Origin: Chlorokybus atmophyticus
Taxonomy: Eukaryota > Streptophyta > Chlorokybophyceae > Chlorokybales > Chlorokybaceae
Assembly: GCA_009103225.1 (NCBI GenBank)
Contig: RHPI01000017.1
Span: forward strand, 100,892-164,891
Reading direction: 5' to 3'
DNA: 64,000 bases
Position numbers and translations under genes: made by a program. Shown here in pieces: positions 44,181 to 54,403 of this stretch (position 1 is its first letter; each line of letters starts with the position of its first letter). The notes under the pieces are model-generated. The model was not told the DNA's origin. It worked only from the letters and a program-made list of their open reading frames with translations, and ran no database searches.

Positions 44181-45188
44181 ACGTGGCACACGTATAGACA
44201 ACAATAACTGATGCACACAATGACGAGATTTATAAGCAGCGAGTAATTGGCAGGTGTCAATGAGTAGAAACGATCCCATGCAACCAATAGCTTGGCACTT
44301 AAGAGCATTAAAGCTAACACCTTTGCTACACCGACCGCTCCAAGACCCGCTCCAGAGGAGCGAGCACATGTCACATTGGGTGCGATGTAGTTGATCAAGT
44401 CGAAGTCACAGCAACGCTCGTTGGCTTGACATGCACAAGTTGTACATGTGGTATGACCGGTCTGCGCAATGGTCGAGATGGTGATAGACGATGTCGTGTG
44501 TTCGTTCAACAATGAATGAAGAGGATGCGGTGCGAGCTCGGAGTAATGCAAGTGACCCACATGATGTGTTGATTGCGGTCATGTATGAGCAACAATCTTG
44601 AATGGGGAAATCCTTGGCAAGGACGAGCATCCTGGCTTGTAAGTGAACGCTCTTCATTAGCAAAAACGTGCGAGCTATATAATCTGATATAACATTGATT
44701 GTGTGCGTTGCAATGTGACGCTCTGTATGATGATGCGTCAGGCAAGAGGACGAGTGCACACGACCGGTTCAAAATGTGGAGAGTTAGGTTGCAAGGTCGC
44801 CCCAGAAAGACCACGAAAGCTTACTTATATGCGACAAATCCACTTTATGTTGTGTCTTGCGTGCTACATTACCGAGATATCTCCGCTTGCAACAGATTAT
44901 CTCATGCAGCTCATGCCTTAACAACGCTGTTGTTAGGCGTGGTGTGAATTGAGGCATTGCGAGACGGGTAAATGGTTGGGTGAACCCACCATTAAATGTT
45001 GCGCGAAATTATTGTGGCGCAAAAGTAACACGCTACCCGACCATCCAATAAAACTGGTGCATTTTGGTCTGCACTTTACACTTGAATATGCCGTGTTAAA
45101 AGCCATGTACATTGATCAACATACGTACAATACACAGCGTGCATGCTTATCATGTGTATGTTCGGTTGGTGACAACGATAAAAGTCAA

Positions 45189-45221
45189 CATTTCTGCGCT
45201 GCCACTCGCAGCGCAGAAATG
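45189..45221. repeat. Hairpin, 14-nt perfect arms
   Basis: CATTTCTGCGCTGC at 45189-45202 and its complement at 45208-45221, with loop CACTC. Confidence 0.9.
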
Positions 45222-45774
45222 CCTGCGAGATGCAAAGTTACGGTTGAAAATCGAGTTTCATCTCAACCTCGGGCCAGAGTGGTTAGCTACGATGTCATTC
45301 ACACTATGAACCGCACAATCCCTGAGGGAGTTTTATAACGGCGCAAAAAGTGAGCACATGTCAATAACACATACTTTAAAATAGTTCAAGTACGGGATGA
45401 CACATATGCAAACAAGCATATATGTATTTATGGCTGCTACACAAAGTACTGGCGCATCCGCTGCGTAATACCGCGGCAGACGACAATTTCATCATAAGCA
45501 GATCTGTAATTAGGTCGATACTCACACTTTCCCACCAATAGTTCGCGATAACTAGCGACTACAACAGCCCTGCTGGCTTATGGTGTGAGGCCTTGTCATA
45601 TTGACAAGTGTCACATAATTATACATACTGATTGCATTAGCAGCCAAAGTAGGCTACCAGTATTGACGCAGTAGCTTATTGGTTTTAATCATCTTCATGT
45701 AACCAAACAAGCACTCTTCCCAAAGGTCAAGTACATCTGCCTTAATCAGCTTGCCCTCCACACGATATTTCCCG

Positions 45775-45895
45775 CTAACCAGCCCTGGTCTGCACGTACG
45801 GACTAGGGCCAAATTGCCGAGGGGGGCTTTTGGTCCAAACCAGGGTCCCCCGCTTTGGTCTGCACGCGCGGACCAGGGCTGGTCCAAACAGTACG
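45775..45895. repeat. GGTCC/GGACC cluster (possible transposon subterminal array)
   Basis: CCCTGGTCTGCACG, CGGACTAGGGCC, TTGGTCC, CAGGGTCCCC, GCGCGGACCAGGGCTGGTCC in both orientations. Same motif class as the ends of E1 and as 53205-53565. It could be the left end of the element carrying the tnp2-Ulp1 gene. Confidence 0.5.
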
Positions 45896-46617
45896 TACAA
45901 TCCACCCCTATTAAGAGCATACTAATTATCCTCCGCTATCTTATGCTTCTGGCGGGGTAATTCTCATGACGTCACAAAACTTATTATGCTCTTGGGTGTG
46001 AAAGCATAAATATGCTATAAGCGCGTTTTCTTCACACCCATCACTGTGACGCCCAATGCATGACGCGTGTTACGTCACGCCCATCGCACCATCATGTTTG
46101 TCACATTGATTGTTTGTCACACCTCGCCCATCACGCCATATTCATTAAGCGCGTCACGTTTTGTGCCACACCCGTCACGCGCTACTCCCCTGAACTTGGA
46201 ATCTCCCTCACTAAAACTTGCAAAATTTACATGAAATAAAGTTATGCTCTTCGCGGTTGAGCATATTCTCTTAGGCACCAACATTTGCCTGTATTCCGTT
46301 CGGTAATCTCATCTTCTATGCTATTAGCGGGGGTATTCTCTTAAAGCGAAGTCTGTAAGCGGGGGTAAATTGACCTAATTGTCCCACCGTCCCCGGAAAA
46401 CCGCGCCAGCCCTGGACCCGGTCATAACTAGTTCAATTTAAAATGGTTATGGTTATGGTTATGGTTCTTTGTGAGAACCATCGTTGGTCCGTATCAATGT
46501 TATACGGATTTACTACTATTACTACGTATTTACCACTATTAGGGTGATTCCGCCTAATCCCGGTTGCTAACCTAATTTCGTGCATTCACCGGTAATTATG
46601 AGACCCCCGAATTTTTG
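45896..46617. other. Non-coding, with TCACGCCCATCAC repeats
   Basis: From about 46020 to 46195 short motifs like GTCACGCCCATC and CATCACG recur five or six times. Four TTATGG units lie at about 46444-46467. No gene. Confidence 0.55.
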
Positions 46618-47190
46618 AAAATTCATGGCAAACGCACTAAATATTCGTTGGATTTACCGTTTCAGATTTTTATCGAGTGAATATTCAAGTGTGTTCGTAC
46701 ATTTTGTGCAATCCCTGCCAAAACGAAATCGCGACATTCACCTATAAATCGCGTGAATATCCACACGATAAATCAATGCCACCTTTCAAAACCCATATAC
46801 ATCGTATATTCAGTTGAAATCGATTGAATGTTCAAGGCATGCAATTGTGAATGGACACAGCATGTGCTCTGCTAAATATTCAGCTATACATTGCCTGAAC
46901 ATTCATGAAGGGGCATAAGCTTGTGGCTATAACAGACAGCTTAAACTCACCAAGTCCCAACTGCCCGTGAATAATCAATTGATCAGCTTGTCACACATGT
47001 ATATTCATAACCTTCATCAGTTTCATGCCACAGATGTGAGTGAACATTCAACACCAATCTGAAACTACGCAATACGATTCACACTAAGTCCTAGCTTTGA
47101 GTGAATTTTCAACACCATTCCAAAACCAAGCAATACGTTTTGCACTAACTCCTAGCTGTGAGTGAATATTCAACCCCACACGAATAAACA
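46618..47190. repeat. Array of TGAATATTCA-type palindromic motifs
   Basis: At least eight variants of GTGAATATTCAA are spread here (for example 46675-46690, 46820-46833, 46897-46908, 47038-47055, 47099-47116, 47160-47177). The last three are in a tandem repeat of about 61 bp (units at about 47036-47096, 47097-47157, 47158 onward). Lies downstream of the tnp2-Ulp1 gene. Confidence 0.75.
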
Positions 47191-47383
47191 TATACTCTCA
47201 TTTTGGCCAAGTCCCGAATGTGATTGAAAACCAAGTAGATTGCACAGCTAATTCTAATATACAGTCTAGTATATGTCAAAGCCAGAGTTGCTCAGCAATT
47301 CTACACAGCTGGTTTGAGTTGATGGTGGGGGACAGCTCTGATATGGACTACAGCATTGCTATGCTACACACCACCTGCTACTA

Positions 47384-49415
47384 CTAGCTCAACTCATGTC
47401 TTTGCTGTGCTAACATACTGTCCATGAGTGTTCGCAATCGTCTTCTCACCCTGTCTGCCACTTGAGGATGAAACCAACTCCTTTGCATCTGCACACAACC
47501 ACACAGCAATAACATGTGGTTACTAAGCACGTGTCGGCCTACACGACAGTGCCATTGAAGCACCTTCCACTTGTAAACATTGCAGTGCACATGCATGAAC
47601 TGTACCTGTTGAAATATCCGTGCGTTTGGGTCAATTGGACCAGCTTGTACCCCATCTATAAACTTGTCAAGATAAAGCATGACAAACAACCCGCACGCAA
47701 CTCCATCCTTCTGCTGAGGGACCTGCACAAACATGTGTCAATGCTTGCAAACCAAATGCATGTGCATGCATCCAATCAGTGCTTGTGACAGAATGCATGC
47801 AAACTCATCACTAGTGCAATGCAACGTGTGCTACCTGTGGTACAAGAAGCTGTACGTTTTCGGGAGAGAAGCGTCGTTGTGAGTCACTTCCATGCTTTCT
47901 GCCCCACATGTAGTCAAGGTAAGCGCGCATAGGTCCATCAACGTTGCGATGCAGGCCAAGGGAGTCGAGATGGACGAGTAAAGGCGGCGTGTCACTTCCA
48001 AGTTGGCCTCCAGGATTGCACACAAGCAGCAGACTCCAGTGAGTCCTGTGTACACAATCAAAATAATTCCAGTTTGCAAATACAGCAGCAATTCAGCAAG
48101 ATATTCTTGGCGCTTATTCTCACCGCGTGTCTGGGTTGACAATCACTCCCAGCAAGTCCTTGGCAAACGGATCACTCTCCCACCTGTCTATCCTGTGATT
48201 GCTCGTGTGCCAGTCATTTTGTCTATGGCAGCGCACGATCTTGGTGTAGAAATGCGGGTGGAACAGCTTCACCTGAATGCCATCTGCTCTGCCTAAGATT
48301 TCCTCTTCCTTGTATCTGCATGTGCATCCCACGTACATATGAGATACACGAATAACACAGACGCAACAAATCACATACCTGCAAAAGAAGTGGAGGATGG
48401 TGTCATTGAGCTCTTGTCTGCCATCCAGCAACCTCCTGTCCGTTTCAAGCACTGGCACCGCATCACGTGCACTTGCACTAGGGTAAATGAACAGTGGCTG
48501 CGGTGTTGACGGCTGCGGGTTGCTGACTGGATCGTCCAGCACCATGATATCATCATCGCTGCCCACGAGGTCCACAACTGCCGCAGCCGTCGTGGGTTGC
48601 TGATTACAGCCCTCTTCGTCTTCATCGTCAACTTCCATCGTGACTGCCTCTGCAGCCATAAATGGTTCAATTGGGCAAGAACCACAACGCAAATCAACAA
48701 GCTCAAGCACACAGCAGCTTACCATTGTTAGCCTCATCCCCACTCTCTTCAACGTGTTGAACCCCACTCTGCACAGGTTGTGAAACCCTACCGCAACTGC
48801 CCGGCAGAGAACGACGAGCAAGGCTCTCCCTTGGGAGCTGCGCTGGAGCACCACCTTCTTCGTACGCAGCGCATCGCGAGCACGTAACCTCAACCATGCT
48901 ACCCACAGCGTGCCGTCGACAGAGGCTGTTTGGACACGTCGCGCAGACTTGAAAAGCTGCTTCGTTGCAGTTCTTCACATGGCACCTGTGTTTTGGTTCA
49001 GTACAAGTGATGATGGTTCTAGGAGTGAAGTTCCTCACAACAAGATGCCAAGCATTTGCTGCAATGAAGTCCACTTACTCATGCCTTGGGCACTCCCAAT
49101 ATTCATCCTCCACAGGTGGCATAGAGACACAGTGCGCGTGGTAGCTTTTCCAGCAACCTTCCACATCGCAGCCAGATATGGTGCCCCCATCCTTGCAGAC
49201 AAAGCAGTAGTCTTCATGTTCCCGATGTTCCAACGCATCCAGCTCCAGTCTCGGTCTCATCCTGTGAACAAAGGTTCAGTGGCCAGGTCTACAGTCTCAC
49301 AGTAGGGATATGAGGCATCACAATCGCAGACAGTACCTCTTGTACTCAAAATGCCAGTCGCGGCGTGTGGTCCATGACATCTCGCTCGAGGCGCTATTGG
49401 TTTTGCTTTGGGCAC
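47384..49415 (-). CDS. C-terminal half of the tnp2 gene: PHD finger, Cys/His module, SIM-like stretch, Ulp1 protease
   Basis: Minus-strand exons with GT-AG joins. A splice at about 49335/49259 joins EYK to RMRPRLELDALE and then a PHD finger (DYCFVCKDGG...CWKSYHAHC...WECPRH, about 49085-49200). The next exon is a Cys-rich module (CHVKNCNEAAFQVCATCPNS, then CRRHA and CSRC, about 48860-48990). Then an acidic stretch with two SUMO-interacting-type motifs (VVDLVGSDDDIMVLDD, about 48540-48590). Then a C48/Ulp1 protease: LNDTILHFFCR, KLFHPHFYTKI, HWSLLLVCNPGG (catalytic His), LLVHLDSL (catalytic Asp) and VPQQKDGVACGLFVM (Gln and nucleophile Cys, about 47700). Stop TAG at 47384-47386. Predicted to remove SUMO from proteins and read histone tails. 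It is in one frame path with the transposase upstream, so it looks like a fusion. Confidence 0.8.
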
Positions 49416-52400
49416 CCTGCACCAAGTACACAAGATGGTTTTATGTGATGCCAAAACCCAGGATATATGAGGACATCCAGATTCTAATGGACAACGTTGT
49501 TAAACCTTCCTCTTACCGGAGTGTCCCGGTGCATGCCTCGACGCATGAGACTGCGCCTGTCTTTAACAAGCGCTACTGTTACTTTGTTGTCATGGGGATT
49601 AATTCCCTCAAACCACTGGCCCTTGACCTGCCAGCAAGAAGGGATATTCATCAGCCATTTTCATACTACTATTTCAATTTACTATCATCACACCAAGCAC
49701 ACGCCAAAACGATTGCAACACAGCCACTTACCAGGTTGCAATCAAGGTAGGTTTGTTCTGCAAAGCGGGGCTTGTCTTTTCTTAGGATTGCAAATCCTCC
49801 ACTGTGCTGGACTTGGTTGCTCATGTACCACCTAGCTCTGAGCAGCTGGTGCTCCCGACCAGCTATCACAACAACATCAAAAGATTGCACCCTGCCATAC
49901 CAATGGATCTTCTTGGTTGGGTCATCTGAGTCACGCCCAACGGTAAACACGCCACCGTCCATGGTGCGGAGTTTCTTCTCCATTTCCTCTGCTCTGAACT
50001 GACCGATGTCCTTGTAGCGTGCTTTGAAGTATCGCTTGATGTACTTTGGAAAGATTGGACCGCTCAACAGCTCCATCTCGTGCTTTGTAAGCTCCCTAGC
50101 AGGTCCACGCCAGTGATGCAGCTCAGTCATATGCTCCATGTCCTTTGCCACGACATGTCCTTGTTTTTGAGCCCTTTCCCTTGCCATCCTGCGTTTGTTC
50201 ACCTCCCGACTGAACTCTCTGTGTAGCAGCAACCCATAAATAAATCATACTGTCTGCGCGTTGGACATCACGTACAAAACAGCACCTCTTAAAGCAACTT
50301 AATCTTTTAACAGCCTGTATTCATCGTCATTCTCAGCCAACCACCACTCGAGCTCCTGCCTTGTCTTACTATCTTTATCCCCAACCTCAATACGGTGTCT
50401 CCGTCCGCAGAGCACATAGTCGTCATCATCTCGTTGCTTGCCCGATCGCAAACTGATGTCGAAGAAAAGTCGCTTCAAGGCGTCCATGTAAGTGTTCAGC
50501 ATGAGCTGGATAGAGTATCTGCAGATGCAACTGGCACTTGAACAAGGCAAACAATGTGGAAAGTTTGCACGTAACTCTCAGTGGGCTCACACAAAACTTG
50601 CCTTTTGCAGATGCTTGCTTCCACATGCTGCCTTGCAAATATCATGCGCTTCACCCACTGCATAAAGCGTTCATGTGCCCACTCCCAGTGGTCACGCGTC
50701 GGACCAAGCCACATGCACTGCTCTGGTAGATGGCCAAGGAGGTGCAGCATCATTGTGAGAGAAGTTCGCGGGAAGAACAGCTCCACTTCAGACTGTGCCT
50801 CATGCACCAGCACCTGCACTAAGTAATAAGCTATGCATGCCATAGGAGCTGGGCATGCAGAGTAAAGTGTTATTAAAGCCAACCTTCAATTCTTCGAGGT
50901 GTGACTGCTTTACTTCCAATGCAGTCAGCCGTTGATAGATGTCGCATAGTTTGAAGATGGTTCTCTTCTGATCTTCTCCAATGTCGTGTGCAGAGCGCAG
51001 CACGTACTGAAAAACGACCGACCATAAGTTGTGCTTGTCGTGCGATTTCATCAAGCCTGCATGCTCCATGTCAAAAGTTCCATGCATGGAGAATGATTGC
51101 TTTAGCGTAAACACAAAACATATAACGGCTATCTCACTTAAATGCTTTGTGAAAGATTGCAGTTTCGAGCCGAAAGTGCTTGAAACCCTCACGCCGGAGA
51201 GCAATTGCTCAACCAGTCCTACATCTGTGATTGTCCATGGAGCCTGGGGTTTTACCTTGACTGCGACTGCCTTTCCATCTTTCATCTTCATCTCTGTCTG
51301 CAGCACATAGGTTCAAGTCCTTGGTTAAATCCAACTATGGCACATGTCAACGAGGCCGACTACATACGTACCTCTAGCCAGAGTTCAGGCATGCGGCCTT
51401 GCTGCTGCAGATCTTCTCATGATTCGATGCTGTCGCGCAAGCCAGCTAGAAGATTTGCAAAGTTGGTTGCCAGGTTGGCAAAAATGTGCATAGGGCCAAC
51501 CACATGACCTTTGACAGATTTTTGCAACGGTAGCCAATATGGAAGGTCGTGAAAACAACTCAGTCCAAGGATGCCGGAGGTCTTTGAAGGATGTCTCTTG
51601 GAGTGCAGTGGACGCTTGCTGTTGCGAGATGTCATAGCATACCTGATCACATGGCATCCATTGCTGACATACCTATGTTCTGCAACCGAATGCGCAATCA
51701 ACTGAGATTGCTCACCTGTACACGCTCTCTGCAGTCCGCATGGGTGGTGGAGGTCTGTGTTCTGGTTGCGGCCAACGCTCATCAACTCTGTAAGGATGGT
51801 CATCCGGTAGGTACCGGCGGTGGCCTTGATAGATCACCTTTTTGAGAAGTTCCACATGTTCTCCACTGCACTCGCACTTTGAACAGCCAAAGATGGCTCC
51901 ATGCGCCATCTGCAAGGCAGCTTTTGCCAGAGCTGCGCAACCAACATGATGTACTTCAGTAGCCACAACCATGGTTGCAAGGACAGTCCGATATACAGAT
52001 ACAGTCAGACACTGATAACAGTAAGTGCAAACACTGCTGCTGCTTGAGTACCTGGGTAATCATGGATTACAATCTCCAGAATAGATCTGCAACGGAAAAC
52101 TGCGTCGCGGTGGCTGTCATATATGTCTATACCTACAACAAATGCCAGCAGATTACATGCCTCAGTCATGCGCATTTGTCAAGCATGACTGCAGTAATGG
52201 AAGCTGCTTATCCTAGCTGCGTTGAAACCATACCTTCCCAGAGATCTCCCAACTGGTCAATAATTGGCTTGAGATAAGCCTGTAGATTCTCTGGCTGTTT
52301 GGGTCCAGGGATTACAGCAGCTACAAATGTAGTGTCTGTCTTGTGCATCTTAGCAATGGGCAGGTTCAACACTGAGATTGTGACAACTCAAAACTCATAG

Positions 52401-52640
52401 TTCCCTGCAACTCAACAAACCCTTTGCTGCTATTCGTACAGTTACACTGCAACGAGCATACAGGAAGAAAAATGCTCTTTTATACCTTTGTGCGGATCTT
52501 TGAACGGGCTCATCCCGTTGATCAATTCTACTGCCAGTGTTAGGCGCTTGCATGCCTGATTTGTGTCCAACAGTTTTGAGCGCAACCCGCTTTGCCTTGC
52601 AGGCTGTGCTACGGCCATGAGGTAATACAAAGTACAAGGT
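49416..52640 (-). CDS. N-terminal half of the same gene: CACTA (tnp2) transposase
   Basis: Minus-strand exons: 52630 to about 52490 (LAVELINGMSPFKD), about 52380-52235 (LNLPIAKMHK, then IPGPKQPENLQAYLKPIIDQ, the clearest tnp2 motif), about 51970-51720 (GAIFGCSKC, GHRRYLPDDHPYR), about 51600-51420 (FHDLPYWLPLQ, MHIFANL), about 51300-50880 (MKSHDKHNLW, YVLRSAHDIGEDQ), about 50820-50500 (FFPRTSLTMMLHLLGHLPEQ, ER helix) and 50232-49740 (REFSREVNKRR; WYGRVQSFDVVVI, a DUF4216-like end). This is the CACTA/EnSpm/Plavaka tnp2 order. First acid: the family DG reads NG here (INGMSPF); the family DvMH reads GPMH. Key acids may therefore be lost, making it a derived or inactive transposase. Exon borders are approximate. 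Confidence 0.75.
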
Positions 52641-52659
52641 CAGATCTTTGCGTCATCCT

Positions 52660-52800
52660 TGCACAAGGCCTATAGTTTGGTGGTAGTTTTGGTAGTTGTA
52701 TAGTTGTTGTGTAGTTGTTGTTGTTGTGTAGTTGTATAGTTTGGTGGTAGTTTGGTAGTTGTTGTGTAGTATAGTTGTAATGTAACTAATCTGCTAGTCA
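52660..52800. repeat. TAGTTG-type simple repeat
   Basis: Runs of TAGTTG, GGTAGTT and TTGTTG, upstream of the minus-strand tnp2 gene. Low complexity. Confidence 0.8.
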
Positions 52801-53004
52801 CTATGTTGTTGTGAACACAATTGTGGCGGTTGTGCCTGAGCTGATCTGCTGCTAGATCTCCAAGTTGCACAAAGGCACACACCCCACTGTTATCAGTAAT
52901 TGCACATGCAACAGCCACACTTGGAGAATTACCAGCAGAGCAGCTCAGCGGTAACCAGAGTGTAAAGGGCAAACAAAGTGTGTGTAGAGCAATGGTCATT
53001 TCGA

Positions 53005-53565
53005 CGAGTCACTAGAGTCACTAGGTTCACTAGGAGGGTCGCGAGTGGGGAAAATTCCATTACAAGTTGGTGTGAGATTGGTACCGGGCGTTGCACCAGG
53101 TGCAGGGACTTCGGAGCCAGTAAACACACTCCAGCGTGCAGCAATATTGTTGTCGCACTCGATCGCAACGCGCAGGCCAGCAGCGCCATAGCACAGGGCT
53201 TTTTACGCGCGGACCAGTCGTACGCGGCCCGTAGACCACGTCTGGTACGTTGTAGCGTACCAGTGCCGCGACTGGTCCGGCATGATCGGACCACTAGTGG
53301 TCCGGCCCCGGAGCCCGCCGATATGGTCCGAATGACCGGACCAGGGCTGGTGGCGTGTCCCGCGGCTTGTAGACCGGTACAGCACTGGTCAGCACGCGGC
53401 CTGAGCAGTAGGACCAAGGCTGATCGCATGCCCTGCGGCCTATGAGCCAGGGCAGCACTGGTACAGAATGCATGTACTGTACGGACCAATTATGTCCTCA
53501 CAAACGGGACCAAGCTGCACTGGTATGGTTGCAAGCGGCCCTCATCGACCATGCATGGTTCCGAA
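53005..53565. repeat. CACTA triplet and GGACC/TGGTCC cluster between divergent genes
   Basis: At about 53007-53032 CACTA occurs three times at 10-11-nt spacing (CACTAGAGTCACTAGG...). From 53205 to 53565 many GGACCA/TGGTCC/CCGCGG motifs occur in both orientations, as at the E1 ends. The region lies between the minus-strand tnp2-Ulp1 gene and the plus-strand tnp2-like gene, so it may hold the end of one or both elements and their promoters. The large minus-strand frame here (52929-53489) is probably only GC bias. Confidence 0.5.
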
Positions 53566-53853
53566 ACCGAAACAGCACTCAACAACTCAACAGCTCTTTT
53601 GGATCATTGATATATCATGATAACCAACGGTGAAGAATGACGTCGGAAGCATACGACACATCTCACCTGGTCCGTTGCTCCCAAGGTCACGTGCGCCAAT
53701 GCTAAACGAGTAGCAGGCACTGGGCATGCATGGTCCCCTGTCCATTTACTAGGGTTTTGGGCTTGCGCTGCAGTCTCGGCGGCGGCGGCGGCGGCGGCGG
53801 TGGCGAAAACCTTTTGAACAGCTGGTTTCGTGGGTACTACGCATGCACCTAGC

Positions 53854-54370
53854 ATGGCGGCCCAAAAAGCAGCTGATATTGCTGAAAGACTCCACCAGTC
53901 TATCGGACTCAAGCTACCTGCAGTCAACCTTGCAGCTTTGCGCAAGCGGAAGCAGCGTTCCAAGTTGGTTGTCAACGCAACGCAAGGTCTCCTACGTCAG
54001 AAGGACTTGGAGTTGAGTCAAAGAGAGCAAGCTCTTGCCCGCAGACAAGCTGAGGTGTCCCAACTTTTGGCTGATAGCGGCCTCGCTGGTGACAATGCGT
54101 CCCCCATGGAGGTGGATGGGCAGGCAGACCCCTCACTCAGGTAACATCCTTGTCCCCACTAGCTAGCTTTCAAGCCTCATTGCGACACAGCCAGCACAGA
54201 TTTCTTGACAGCCGTTGTTAAGCGCCTAATATGACTCCCTGCAGGCCAGCTTCAGCAACTCAGCCTGCTGCAACCGCTTGCCAGCCATCCACTTCGCATT
54301 CCCCTCTGTCACCAGCTGCTGAAGCTGGAGGTGGCTCATTCGCCGACGAGTCATCTGATCATGTGGAGAG

Positions 54371-54403
<33 letters not shown>

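Larger units (their letters stand above)
43229..45774. other. Unassigned intergenic or repeat sequence
   Basis: No domain recognised on either strand; the longest frames (43775-44197, 44949-45338 on +, 44171-44560 on -) have no known motif. Two strong hairpins: 44131-44180 (20-nt arms, one mismatch, 10-nt loop) and 45189-45221 (14-nt perfect arms, 5-nt loop). Confidence 0.5.

Noticed and set aside
46444-46467. TTATGG repeats as an internal telomere
   Set aside because: Only four units, and not a telomere unit I know for plants, algae or animals.
46618-47190. CRISPR-like array
   Set aside because: Motifs are short palindromes with irregular spacing in eukaryotic repeat DNA; no direct repeats of 23-40 nt with unique spacers and no cas genes.
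52929-53489. 186-aa minus-strand ORF as a gene
   Set aside because: It runs through the GGACC-rich cluster, has no domain, and its openness fits local GC bias.
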